Assembly: GCA_017501805.1 (NCBI GenBank)
Contig: JAFVWG010000025.1
Span: forward strand, 1-9,009
Source of the DNA: Oscillospiraceae bacterium
Lineage (GTDB): Bacteria; Bacillota; Clostridia; Oscillospirales; Oscillospiraceae
Length of the DNA stretch: 9,009 nt
Direction of reading: 5' to 3'
Shown here: one piece after another, positions 1 through 6,053 of the stretch
Position numbering within the stretch: the stretch's first letter is position 1
Layout of the letters: each line of letters starts with the position of its first letter
Notes under the pieces: generated by a model
What the model was told of the DNA's origin: nothing
What the model saw: the letters and a program-made list of their open reading frames with translations, nothing else
Database searches by the model: none
Program-made: the position numbers and the translations under genes

Positions 1-329
1 CCGAGACGATGCGCGAACGCAAGCAGCTGATGGAGGACCGTGCGGATGCGTTCATTATGACCGCGGGCGGCATCGGAACGCTGGAGGAGTTTTTCGAGAT
101 CCTCACGCTCCGACAGCTGGAGCGGCACAAAAAGCCCATCGCTGTGCTGAACACCGACGGGTACTACGATTCCGTCACGGAAATGCTCAAAACCGCGGTC
201 GAGCGCAGGTTTATGCGGGAGGCGAATCTGACCCTCTTCGGCACGTTCAATGACCCGGACGCGCTTTTAGACTATCTGGAAAACGGCGGCGGCGAGACCG
301 TGGATGTACAAAAGCTGAAATTCTTCTGA
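1..329 (+). CDS. LOG family (TIGR00730) Rossmann-fold protein, 3' part only
   Basis: The 5' end lies outside the window; the reading frame enters at base 3 and about 108 C-terminal residues are visible. They contain the LOG/lysine-decarboxylase-like signature: an ERK stretch with the catalytic-type arginine, then AGGIGTLEEFFE, then a KPIAVLN strand and GYYD. The family consensus is PGGxGTxxE; here the proline is alanine, while both glycines, the threonine and the glutamate are kept. Characterised family members are cytokinin-riboside monophosphate or purine-nucleotide phosphoribohydrolases that release a base from a nucleoside 5'-monophosphate in the cytoplasm. The old label 'lysine decarboxylase' is misleading. 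The substrate here cannot be told. The stop overlaps the start of the next gene's ribosome binding site, and the next gene begins 13 bases later, so the two are probably co-transcribed. The family is secure; the exact function is not. Confidence 0.9.
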   Translation, partial: ETMRERKQLMEDRADAFIMTAGGIGTLEEFFEILTLRQLERHKKPIAVLNTDGYYDSVTEMLKTAVERRFMREANLTLFGTFNDPDALLDYLENGGGETVDVQKLKFF

Positions 330-342
330 GGAGGACGACTGT

Positions 343-1299
343 GTGAAAATCGTGATTCTGGACGGTTATACCGCGAACCCCGGCGATCTGAGCTGGGAGG
401 AGATCGCGCGGCAGGGAGAACTGACGGTCTATGACCGCACGGCACCCTCCGAGACGGTGGAGCGCATCGGGGACGCGGAGGTCGTATTCACGAACAAGGT
501 GCTCATTACGAAGGACGTGATGGACGCCTGTCCGAAGCTGCGGCTCGTGAGCGTGCTGGCGACGGGCTATAATGTTGTCGACCTTGCCGCCGCGAAGGAA
601 CGGGGGATCGCCGTCTGCAACGTTCCCGCCTACTCGACCCGCGATGTGGCGCAGATGACCTTCGCGCTGCTGCTGGAGCTCTGCCACCGCGTCGGGCATC
701 ACTCCGCGACCGTGCATGAGGGAAGGTGGACGGCGAGCAAAGATTTTTGTTACTGGGACTACGCGCCCGTGGGTCTCGCGGGAAAGACGATCGGACTTGT
801 CGGCTTCGGCGCGATCGGTCGGACGGTCGCGAAGATCGCGGAGGCATTTTCGATGGAGGTGCTGGTCTACAGCCGCACGGTGCGCCCGGAATGTGAGACG
901 GCGCACTGCCGCTTCTGCTCGCTCGGGGAGCTGCTGGAGGAGTCGGATGTGGTCTCGCTCCACTGCCCGCTGACGGAGCAGACGGAGAGGCTGATCCGCG
1001 AGGAGACGCTCGCGAAGATGAAGGACGGCGCGATCCTGCTGAACACCGGCAGAGGTCCGCTCGTGGACGAGCAGGCGGTCGCCGATGCCCTGGAGCGCGG
1101 AAAACTTTCCGGCTATGCGGCGGATGTGGTCTGCAAAGAGCCGATCCCCGCGGACAGCCCGCTCCTCGGCGCGAAGAACTGCTTCCTGACGCCGCACATC
1201 GCCTGGGCGACGAAGGACGCACGCGAACGGCTTTTGAAGGTCTCTGCGGAGAATCTGCGGGCGTTCGCCGCGGGAAAACCGCAGAATGTGGTGAACTGA
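343..1299 (+). CDS. D-2-hydroxyacid dehydrogenase, glycerate dehydrogenase/hydroxypyruvate reductase-like
   Basis: 318 residues, normal length for the family. It starts at GTG behind a GAGGAGG ribosome binding site that overlaps the end of the upstream gene. The N-terminal half of the catalytic domain opens MKIVILDGYT, typical of HprA-type glycerate dehydrogenases. The nucleotide-binding domain carries GFGAIG (residues 154-159). The family's catalytic triad is visible as Arg237 (NTGRGPLVDE), Glu266 (CKEP) and His285 (TPHIAWA). The expected reaction is reversible NAD(P)H-dependent reduction of a 2-keto acid such as hydroxypyruvate or glyoxylate to the D-2-hydroxy acid, in the cytoplasm. The second beta strand of the Rossmann fold ends YSRT (176-179) rather than in an acidic residue, which in related reductases goes with NADPH preference; that part is inference. 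It sits between the LOG-family gene and a tiny membrane-peptide gene. Substrate specificity within the superfamily cannot be settled by reading. Confidence 0.93.
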   Translation: MKIVILDGYTANPGDLSWEEIARQGELTVYDRTAPSETVERIGDAEVVFTNKVLITKDVMDACPKLRLVSVLATGYNVVDLAAAKERGIAVCNVPAYSTRDVAQMTFALLLELCHRVGHHSATVHEGRWTASKDFCYWDYAPVGLAGKTIGLVGFGAIGRTVAKIAEAFSMEVLVYSRTVRPECETAHCRFCSLGELLEESDVVSLHCPLTEQTERLIREETLAKMKDGAILLNTGRGPLVDEQAVADALERGKLSGYAADVVCKEPIPADSPLLGAKNCFLTPHIAWATKDARERLLKVSAENLRAFAAGKPQNVVN

Positions 1300-1311
1300 G
1301 AAGCGTATACG

Positions 1312-1318
1312 AAGGAGG
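1312..1318 (+). promoter_or_regulatory. Ribosome binding site of the 26-codon membrane-peptide gene
   Basis: AAGGAGG, a near-perfect complement to the 16S rRNA 3' end, lies 8 bases before the ATG at 1327. It is one of the best ribosome binding sites in the window and is the main reason for treating the very short reading frame behind it as a real gene. Confidence 0.75.
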
Positions 1319-1326
1319 AAAACGCT

Positions 1327-1407
1327 ATGACTGTTCTGGCAATTATCCTTGCAATTTTATTCATCCCGATCGGCGTGATCTTTGAGCTGACAAAAAAGTA
1401 TATGTAA
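1327..1407 (+). CDS. 26-residue single-pass membrane peptide, function unknown
   Basis: A 26-codon frame from ATG to TAA. The product begins MTVLAIILAILFIPIGVIFE and ends LTKKYM. Residues 2-19 form an almost unbroken hydrophobic stretch long enough for one transmembrane helix, with a central proline-glycine pair. The short tail carries Glu, Lys and Lys; by the positive-inside rule this suggests an outside N terminus and a cytoplasmic C terminus. Support for expression: a strong AAGGAGG at ideal spacing, position only 27 bases after the dehydrogenase stop, and a 15-bp hairpin beginning 2 bases after its own stop, as if closing the transcript. I do not recognise the family. It could be a small membrane-protein regulator or an accessory subunit; nothing nearby identifies a partner. 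A chance frame is possible but would not be expected to have this ribosome binding site. Confidence 0.7.
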   Translation: MTVLAIILAILFIPIGVIFELTKKYM

Positions 1408-1409
1408 AG

Positions 1410-1443
1410 AACACCGGCGGCTGCATTCGCAGCCGCCGGTGTT
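1410..1443. terminator. Perfect 15-bp hairpin between convergent genes, probable bidirectional terminator
   Basis: The arms AACACCGGCGGCTGC and GCAGCCGCCGGTGTT pair perfectly around the 4-base loop ATTC. The hairpin starts 2 bases after the stop of the membrane-peptide gene and ends 14 bases before the stop of the minus-strand lipoprotein gene, so it can serve both. No good T run follows in the plus direction. In the minus direction the bases after the stem are moderately T-rich, with a run of six T about 12 bases on. It therefore departs from the textbook intrinsic terminator, but its position and stability make termination or 3'-end protection the natural reading. Confidence 0.75.
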
Positions 1444-1457
1444 GCGTGCGTTATATA

Positions 1458-2543
1458 TTATGCTTCTTCGGTCAGGGTGACCTTGGAGTCGGAGCCGAGG
1501 ACGCAGACGAAGCTGTGTCCCACGCCGAGGGTGAGGGGCGTGCCGTCCGAATTCGTGTAGACGAAGGGATCGTTGACGGTGGCGCGTTCCCACTTGATTT
1601 CGGCGGACTTGCCTCCGCAGGCGAAGATGCCCGTGCCGGAGCCGGTGGTACGGACTGCCATACGTCCCTTGTTGTCGCCGGAAATGCGGCTGACGTCCGT
1701 GAACAGGCACAGGACGTTGGTCACGCCGACCTGCTTGCCGTCGGCGCCGTCCACATAGGGCGCGCCGTACTCATAGACCTTGTAGAGCTTCGTTTCCGCG
1801 TCGTACTCAAAGGAGGTCTTCTTGCCGCCGGGGAAGTAGGCACGCACGAGCGGAGCGTCCGCACCCGTGGGCACGGTGTCCTCGGAGAAGGCCTGCTCGT
1901 ATTTCCAGCCGTCCGCGTGGGTCTTGCGGATGGAGTCGATCGAGCCGCAGACCTCGGTCAGCAGTTCGCCGGTGGTGAACATACTGTGCTCGTAGCCGGC
2001 GGAGCGGATGCGATCCTTGTCGCGGAAGAAGAGACTGGGCGTGTTGCCGTTGACGCCGTCCACGTGGTCGATGCCCTTGTTGCGCAGATCGGTATAGGCC
2101 TGCGGACTGCCGCCCGCGTGGACGAACACGGCATCGTGTCCCTGCGCGAGGTCGATATAATACGGTCTCGCGGAGCGGATCGAGCCGATCGAGCCGAGTT
2201 TGCGCACATCCTGGAAGACGCCGAGCATCCGCGTGACGCCGCCCTCGGCAACGACCTCATAGATGATGTCCGCCTGCGAAACACCGAACTGCGGCAGCGC
2301 GACGGAGATGTTGTTGAGCATAACGGCATAGGGGCGCTGTGCGGAGATGTCCTCCTGCAGCACCTCGCCCGTGAGCGGATTGCGGATCGGCTCGGGCTCG
2401 GGAACGGGCTCCGTCTCGACAGGCTGCGAGACGGGCTTTTCGGGACCCTCAAGGTTGACGGGCTCCTTCTTGCCGCAGCCGACAAGAAGCGTGAGAAGAA
2501 GCGTCATGCAAAGCAGAATCCAAAGTGTGCTCTGTTTTTTCAT
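1458..2543 (-). CDS. DUF3048 domain lipoprotein (YerB-like)
   Basis: 361 residues. The N terminus has a Lys-Lys start, a hydrophobic core and the lipobox LVGC (residues 20-23), so signal peptidase II should cleave before Cys23 and anchor the protein to the outer face of the membrane. A Pro/Glu-rich linker (about 30-52) follows. The first DUF3048 region runs from about 55 to 190, with RNPLTGE, RPYAVMLNN, a QADIIYEVVAEGGVTRM block and GSIRSARPYY. The C-terminal DUF3048 region (about 230-355) includes the GSGTGIFACGGK and IKWER elements. The founding relative is Bacillus subtilis YerB; the biochemical role is not established. It is the last gene of the leftward operon, 18 bases after the mutase stop, with AAAGGAG (2550-2556) before its ATG. 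The operon neighbours suggest an envelope role, but that is inference. Family assignment is confident. Confidence 0.93.
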   Translation of the reverse strand: MKKQSTLWILLCMTLLLTLLVGCGKKEPVNLEGPEKPVSQPVETEPVPEPEPIRNPLTGEVLQEDISAQRPYAVMLNNISVALPQFGVSQADIIYEVVAEGGVTRMLGVFQDVRKLGSIGSIRSARPYYIDLAQGHDAVFVHAGGSPQAYTDLRNKGIDHVDGVNGNTPSLFFRDKDRIRSAGYEHSMFTTGELLTEVCGSIDSIRKTHADGWKYEQAFSEDTVPTGADAPLVRAYFPGGKKTSFEYDAETKLYKVYEYGAPYVDGADGKQVGVTNVLCLFTDVSRISGDNKGRMAVRTTGSGTGIFACGGKSAEIKWERATVNDPFVYTNSDGTPLTLGVGHSFVCVLGSDSKVTLTEEA

Positions 2544-2561
2544 ATCGTACTCCTTTTGTGG

Positions 2562-4064
2562 TCAGGCAAGGTATGCCTTGAACGCGGTGAGGTCCAACTT
2601 CTCGCAGGTGGTGAGGAAGGGGAGCAGCTCGGAGGCGATGATCTTCGCACCGCCGACGCTGTCCGACTCGATGTTCATCGGCATCAGGGGATCGTGCAGG
2701 CTCAGACGCAGCAGGAACCAGCCGTCGCCGTGCTGCTTGTCCAGATTGACGCGCACGCCTTCAAAGTTGTTGGGCGCGACCTGCCAGCCGGGCTGCTTCG
2801 CAGCGTAGGCGGTGAGTTCATCGATGACCTTCTGTCCGTAGGTGCGGAAGTCCTCTTCGAGGATGTTCATACGGAATTCCTTGCCCTCGGCGGGCTCGGC
2901 GAGGTCGGCAAGGAGAGACTGGAGCGTGTAGCCCTGCTTCTTGCTGCGGGCCAGCTCGATGAGCAGCTTCGTGATGAGATACGCGCCGTCGTCGAGGAAG
3001 TAGTTTTCCTTCAGCGCACCGTGGCCGGAGGTCTCCATCGCGAGCTGGCTGTCCTGTCCCGCGGCGTTCAGACGGAGAGATTCGTTGATGACGTTGCGGT
3101 AGCCGCGGCGGAAGCGGTGATGCACGCCGCCGAGCTTTTCGATGAATGCCGCCAGACCCGTCGAGGTGATGGAGTCGGTGACGATGGTCGTTCCCGGATG
3201 CTCACGCAGAAGAATGACGGAAAGGATGGCGATCATACGGTTGCGGTTGAGCTCGCTGCCGTCGGGAAGCACCGCGCCCGCGCGGTCAACGTCGGTGTCG
3301 AAGATGACGCCGAGGTCTGCCTTATTCTCCAGCACGGCTTCGACGATGGATTCCATCGCCGCCGCGTCCTCGGGGTTGGGGGCGTGGTTGGGGAAGCTGC
3401 CGTCCGGATCGAGGAAGCGGCTGCCTTCGGTGTCCGCGCCGAGCGGCTTGAGGACGGAGTCGGCGTAGAAGCCGCCCGCGCCGTTGCCCGCGTCCACGAC
3501 GATCTTCAGACCGCGCAGCGGCGCTTCCTCGCCCGTCGCGTCGCGGACCTTCTTGACAAGGATGCCCGCGTAGGCGTTCATAAACTCGCCCTGTTCCGGG
3601 GTGGTCGGCTTGAGACCGGTGTGCTCGTCGCCGCCCGCGAGGACGAGGATCTCCGCGATGTCTTCCTTTTCCAGACCGCCCTTGTTCGTGAAGAATTTGA
3701 AGCCGTTGCGGTTGAAGGGAAGGTGGCTTGCCGTGATCATCACGGATGCGTCAAAGAGATAGCCCTCGGTGACAGTGGACATAAACATCGCGGGGGTGGA
3801 CGCCATACCGAAGTCCGTGACCGCGAGTCCCTCGGCGCACATCGCGCCGCAGATCCACCCGCTGAGCATTTCGCCGGACAGGCGGGAGTCGCGGCCGACC
3901 GCCACGCGAAGCGTGTCCTTGCCGAGCCGTTTTTTCAGCCACAGAGCGAAGCCTCTGCCGATATCTTTACAGGCCTGCTCCGTCAGAGTGACAGGCTGCC
4001 CCTCGATCCCCTCGAGTGCAACGCCGCGGATATCACTGCCGTTCCGCAGATTCTTGTAGTCCAT
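2562..4064 (-). CDS. Phosphoglucomutase/phosphomannomutase-family enzyme (alpha-D-phosphohexomutase)
   Basis: 500 residues from the ATG at 4064, chosen because GGGAGG lies 8 bases upstream; an in-frame TTG at 4085 would add seven residues but lacks a well-placed ribosome binding site. The four phosphohexomutase elements are visible: the phosphoserine loop TASH (Ser113), the metal loop DTDVDR (256-261), the sugar loop ETSGHG (344-349), and a terminal phosphate-binding loop RLSLHDP (453-459). Enzymes of this fold move phosphate between C1 and C6 of glucose, mannose or glucosamine phosphates, supplying nucleotide-sugar precursors for polysaccharides. The metal loop (usually DGDxDR) and the phosphate loop (usually an S/G-T/N-E-P pattern) depart from standard bacterial PGM/PMM/GlmM, and ETSGHGALKEN plus GWFLLRLSLHDP resemble, from memory, a subgroup that also occurs in plants. 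Hexose preference cannot be assigned. It lies 28 bases after the deacetylase stop and also has its own promoter. Confidence 0.93.
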   Translation of the reverse strand: MDYKNLRNGSDIRGVALEGIEGQPVTLTEQACKDIGRGFALWLKKRLGKDTLRVAVGRDSRLSGEMLSGWICGAMCAEGLAVTDFGMASTPAMFMSTVTEGYLFDASVMITASHLPFNRNGFKFFTNKGGLEKEDIAEILVLAGGDEHTGLKPTTPEQGEFMNAYAGILVKKVRDATGEEAPLRGLKIVVDAGNGAGGFYADSVLKPLGADTEGSRFLDPDGSFPNHAPNPEDAAAMESIVEAVLENKADLGVIFDTDVDRAGAVLPDGSELNRNRMIAILSVILLREHPGTTIVTDSITSTGLAAFIEKLGGVHHRFRRGYRNVINESLRLNAAGQDSQLAMETSGHGALKENYFLDDGAYLITKLLIELARSKKQGYTLQSLLADLAEPAEGKEFRMNILEEDFRTYGQKVIDELTAYAAKQPGWQVAPNNFEGVRVNLDKQHGDGWFLLRLSLHDPLMPMNIESDSVGGAKIIASELLPFLTTCEKLDLTAFKAYLA

Positions 4065-4072
4065 AACGGATC

Positions 4073-4078
4073 CCTCCC
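4073..4078 (-). promoter_or_regulatory. Ribosome binding site that fixes the mutase start at 4064
   Basis: Read on the minus strand this is GGGAGG, followed 8 bases later by ATG GAC TAC AAG. The alternative in-frame TTG start at 4085-4083 lies upstream of this site, and its nearest purine-rich stretch (AGAGGA) is over-spaced, so the ATG is preferred. Confidence 0.7.
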
Positions 4079-4081
4079 AAG

Positions 4082-4093
4082 ACAATATATTGT
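4082..4093. repeat. 12-bp perfect palindrome in the mutase leader, possible operator
   Basis: ACAATATATTGT reads the same on both strands. It lies between the predicted mutase transcription start (near 4099) and its ribosome binding site, and touches the last base of the deacetylase stop codon. A symmetric AT-rich site at the start of a transcript is where a dimeric repressor could bind, but no second copy was noticed near another promoter here and no regulator family is implied. It may be chance. Confidence 0.35.
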
Positions 4094-4824
4094 TATCCTC
4101 TTTTTATCATAGCACAAGGGAGAGCGTGTGGCAATAAAAAAGTGGCGGGAAACGCAGCGTAAAGTCCGCCCGAAAGAAGCGCGGCGTTGCGCTCGGCGGC
4201 GAGATCGGAGACCGTGCGGAAGGAAAAACCGCGTTCACGGAGCGCGTCGATGAGCAAAAGGACGTTCTTCGCCGTGGTTTCGTTCATATCGTGCAGCAGC
4301 ACGATGTCTCCGTCCTTCACGGTTTTCAGCACGCGGGAAACGGTTTTGTCCCGCGCGGTGCGGTCCCAGTCGCAGGGGTCGACATTCCAGTGGATGACGG
4401 ACAGACCCTCCTCCGCGCAGACGGAACGGACGGCTTTGCTGCACAGTCCCCCGGGAGGGCGCACAAGCTTCGGCTCGCGTCCGCTGAGCTGCGCGATCGC
4501 TCCTGCCGTGTTTTCAAGCTCCCGTCGCAGTACGGGGGCGGGCATCGTGGTGAAATAGGCGTGGCTCTCGCCGTGGACGCCGAGCTCGTGCCCTTCCTTT
4601 GCCATACGGCGTACGACGGTCGGATGCTCCCGGATGCGATAGCCGCAGAGGAAAAAGGTGACGGGCACGCCGCGCTCCGCAAGTCCGTCCAGCAGCGTTG
4701 CCGAGGCAGGGGAAGGACCGTCGTCCAGCGTCAGCGCGACAAGCTTTTCCGAGCCTGCGGACACGCAGGGGGAGAGCGCCGCGAAAACCAGCGCGAAAAT
4801 GACGAGGCAAACAATTCGTTTCAT
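4093..4824 (-). CDS. Secreted polysaccharide deacetylase (NodB homology domain)
   Basis: 243 residues. A signal peptide covers residues 1-23 (MKRIV start, hydrophobic core, VSA before Gly24), so the enzyme should be exported by Sec and cut by signal peptidase I. The carbohydrate esterase 4 motifs appear in order: TLDDGP (32-37, Asp34 catalytic base, Asp35 metal), HGESH (84-88, metal ligands His84 and His88), RPPGG (122-126), DPCDW (149-153) and LLHD (176-179, His178). Such enzymes remove acetyl groups from N-acetylglucosamine or N-acetylmuramic acid in peptidoglycan, or from chitin- or xylan-type polymers. The second motif has Gly where Ser/Thr is usual, but the metal ligands remain. A roughly 30-residue mildly hydrophobic tail after the domain carries the mutase promoter in its codons. 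GGAGGT (4831-4836) precedes the ATG. It is the first gene of the leftward operon; the substrate is not determinable. Confidence 0.94.
   Translation of the reverse strand: MKRIVCLVIFALVFAALSPCVSAGSEKLVALTLDDGPSPASATLLDGLAERGVPVTFFLCGYRIREHPTVVRRMAKEGHELGVHGESHAYFTTMPAPVLRRELENTAGAIAQLSGREPKLVRPPGGLCSKAVRSVCAEEGLSVIHWNVDPCDWDRTARDKTVSRVLKTVKDGDIVLLHDMNETTAKNVLLLIDALRERGFSFRTVSDLAAERNAALLSGGLYAAFPATFLLPHALPCAMIKRG
4106..4134 (-). promoter_or_regulatory. Sigma-A-type promoter for the mutase, inside the deacetylase 3' end
   Basis: On the minus strand the -35 hexamer TTGCCA (4134-4129) is followed, after exactly 17 bases, by the -10 hexamer TATGAT (4111-4106). These match the TTGACA and TATAAT consensus at 4 of 6 (4 exact with C for A) and 5 of 6 positions respectively. 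The start of transcription would be near 4099, about 35 bases before the mutase ATG. The promoter lies wholly within the last codons of the upstream deacetylase gene, so the mutase and lipoprotein can be expressed independently of it. Confidence 0.65.
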
Positions 4825-4848
4825 ACACAGACCTCCGTTCCGATTAAA

Positions 4849-4854
4849 ATTATA
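4849..4854 (-). promoter_or_regulatory. Candidate -10 element for the deacetylase operon
   Basis: A perfect TATAAT on the minus strand ends 24 bases before the deacetylase ATG, which would give a leader of about 18 bases containing the GGAGGT ribosome binding site. No good -35 hexamer is seen at 16-18 bases; the upstream spacer contains an A7 tract. The call rests on the -10 and its position between divergent genes. Confidence 0.4.
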
Positions 4855-4881
4855 TGCGCGAAGGTTTTTTTAAGACGGTGT

Positions 4882-4910
4882 TTGACGGCGGTGGGAATGT
4901 TATGTACAAT
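4882..4910 (+). promoter_or_regulatory. Sigma-A-type promoter of the prfA operon
   Basis: TTGACG (4882-4887), a 17-base spacer and TACAAT (4905-4910) each match consensus at 5 of 6 positions. Transcription should start near 4917, giving a leader of about 29 bases before prfA. It lies in the divergent gap with the deacetylase gene, and its upstream edge is close to that gene's candidate -10, so the two transcription complexes could influence each other. Confidence 0.75.
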
Positions 4911-4930
4911 AGAAGAAAAATTCCGTGCGG

Positions 4931-4936
4931 AAGGAG
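4931..4936 (+). promoter_or_regulatory. Ribosome binding site that fixes the prfA start at 4946
   Basis: AAGGAG stands 9 bases before ATG CTG GAT AAG. An in-frame GTG at 4925 would lie upstream of this site and has none of its own, so the ATG at 4946 is the start. Confidence 0.75.
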
Positions 4937-4945
4937 TGGGAGAGA

Positions 4946-6016
4946 ATGCTGGATAAGCTGCGGGACATTGAGCAGCGATGGCTCGAAATGGAGCAGCGCG
5001 CCGTGCAGCCGGATTTTTATAACGATCCCGCCGCGGCCTCCGCGATGCTTCGGGAGAGCAAACGTCTGGAGCCGATCGTGATGGCATATCGGAGCTATCT
5101 CCGTGCGGAGGAGACCTGCCGCGACGCGCAGGAGATGCTCTCCGGCGCACAGGACGCGGAAATGAAGGAGTTCTGCCGCGAGGAATTCGAGCGCGGCAAG
5201 CGCGAAATGGAGACGCTCCGCGACGAGCTGCGCATCCTGCTTCTTCCGAGAGACCCGAACGACGAGAAAAACGTCATCGTGGAGATCCGCGGCGGCGTCG
5301 GCGGCGAGGAGAGCGCCCTGTTCGCGCACAGCCTTTTCCGTATGTACAGTATGTACGCCGAGAGCAAGCGCTGGAAGCTGGAACTGCTGAACTACAGCGA
5401 GACGGAGCTGGGCGGCGTCAGGGAAGCCGATTTTATGATCGTCGGAGACGGGGCGTATTCCCGCCTGAAATATGAGTCCGGCGTGCACCGCGTGCAGCGG
5501 GTGCCGGAGACGGAGTCCGGCGGCAGAGTCCACACCTCGACCGCGACCGTCGCCGTTCTTCCGGAGGTGGACGAGACGCAGGTGGAGCTCCGACAGGAGG
5601 ATATTGAAATGCAGGTCTTCCGCTCCTCCGGCGCGGGCGGTCAGCACATCAACAAGACCTCCTCCGCGGTGCGGCTGATCCACAAGCCCTCCGGCATCGT
5701 CGTTGCCTGCCAGGAGGAGAGAAGTCAGGTGCAGAACCGCGAACGCTGTATGCAGATGCTCGCCGCGAAGCTCTATGAGATCGAGCAGTCCCGCGTGGAG
5801 GGAGAGATCACCGCGCAGCGCAGAAGTCAGGTCGGTACGGGTATGCGGAACGAACGCATCCGCACCTACAATTTCCCGCAGGGGCGGGTCACGGATCACC
5901 GCGTCGGACTGACGCTCTACAGGATCGATCAGATCATGGACGGCGATCTCGACGAGATCATCGACACGCTGGCGACCGCCGAACAGGCGGAAAAGCTTCG
6001 GGCAGACGCGGAGTGA
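4946..6016 (+). CDS. prfA: Peptide chain release factor 1
   Basis: 356 residues from the ATG at 4946, a standard RF1 length. The N-terminal helical domain occupies about residues 1-105. The stop-codon recognition region has HRVQRVPETESGGRVHTS, where PET (187-189) is the P-x-T tripeptide of RF1, which reads UAA and UAG, as against SPF in RF2. The catalytic loop RSSGAGGQHINKTSSAVR carries GGQ at 231-233, which enters the ribosomal peptidyl transferase centre and triggers release of the finished protein. RF1-like endings such as NFPQGRVTDHR and a HR-containing C-terminal helix are present. It is the first gene after a good promoter. The GGQ methyltransferase gene prmC, often directly downstream of prfA, is absent here; a Sua5/YwlC gene follows after 37 bases. 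Confidence 0.98.
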   Translation: MLDKLRDIEQRWLEMEQRAVQPDFYNDPAAASAMLRESKRLEPIVMAYRSYLRAEETCRDAQEMLSGAQDAEMKEFCREEFERGKREMETLRDELRILLLPRDPNDEKNVIVEIRGGVGGEESALFAHSLFRMYSMYAESKRWKLELLNYSETELGGVREADFMIVGDGAYSRLKYESGVHRVQRVPETESGGRVHTSTATVAVLPEVDETQVELRQEDIEMQVFRSSGAGGQHINKTSSAVRLIHKPSGIVVACQEERSQVQNRERCMQMLAAKLYEIEQSRVEGEITAQRRSQVGTGMRNERIRTYNFPQGRVTDHRVGLTLYRIDQIMDGDLDEIIDTLATAEQAEKLRADAE

Positions 6017-6053
6017 GCTCCGCCGCGGAACGTTTGAGAAAGCAGATGACGAT

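Noticed and set aside
343..1299. Lactate or phosphoglycerate dehydrogenase as the specific identity of the hydroxyacid dehydrogenase
   Set aside because: There is no ACT regulatory domain as in SerA forms, and the N-terminal MKIVILDGYT and PHIAWATKDARERL patterns fit HprA-like glycerate dehydrogenases better; a specific substrate is left open.
4062..4085. Mutase start at the upstream TTG (seven extra residues)
   Set aside because: The ribosome binding site GGGAGG would fall inside this extension, and the TTG has only an over-spaced purine stretch of its own; the ATG at 4064 is better supported.
1446..4112. An 888-codon open frame on the plus strand, antisense to the lipoprotein and mutase genes
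   Set aside because: It lies wholly opposite two well-recognised genes and its translation resembles no protein family. Low-complexity Val/Ala/Gly/Arg composition is what a GC-rich third-position bias gives on the complementary strand. It has no ribosome binding site of note.
4921..4932. Short inverted repeat TTCCG..CGGAA before prfA as a possible attenuator or RNA switch
   Set aside because: The loop would be only two bases, the stem five, and the leader of about 29 bases is too short for a riboswitch.
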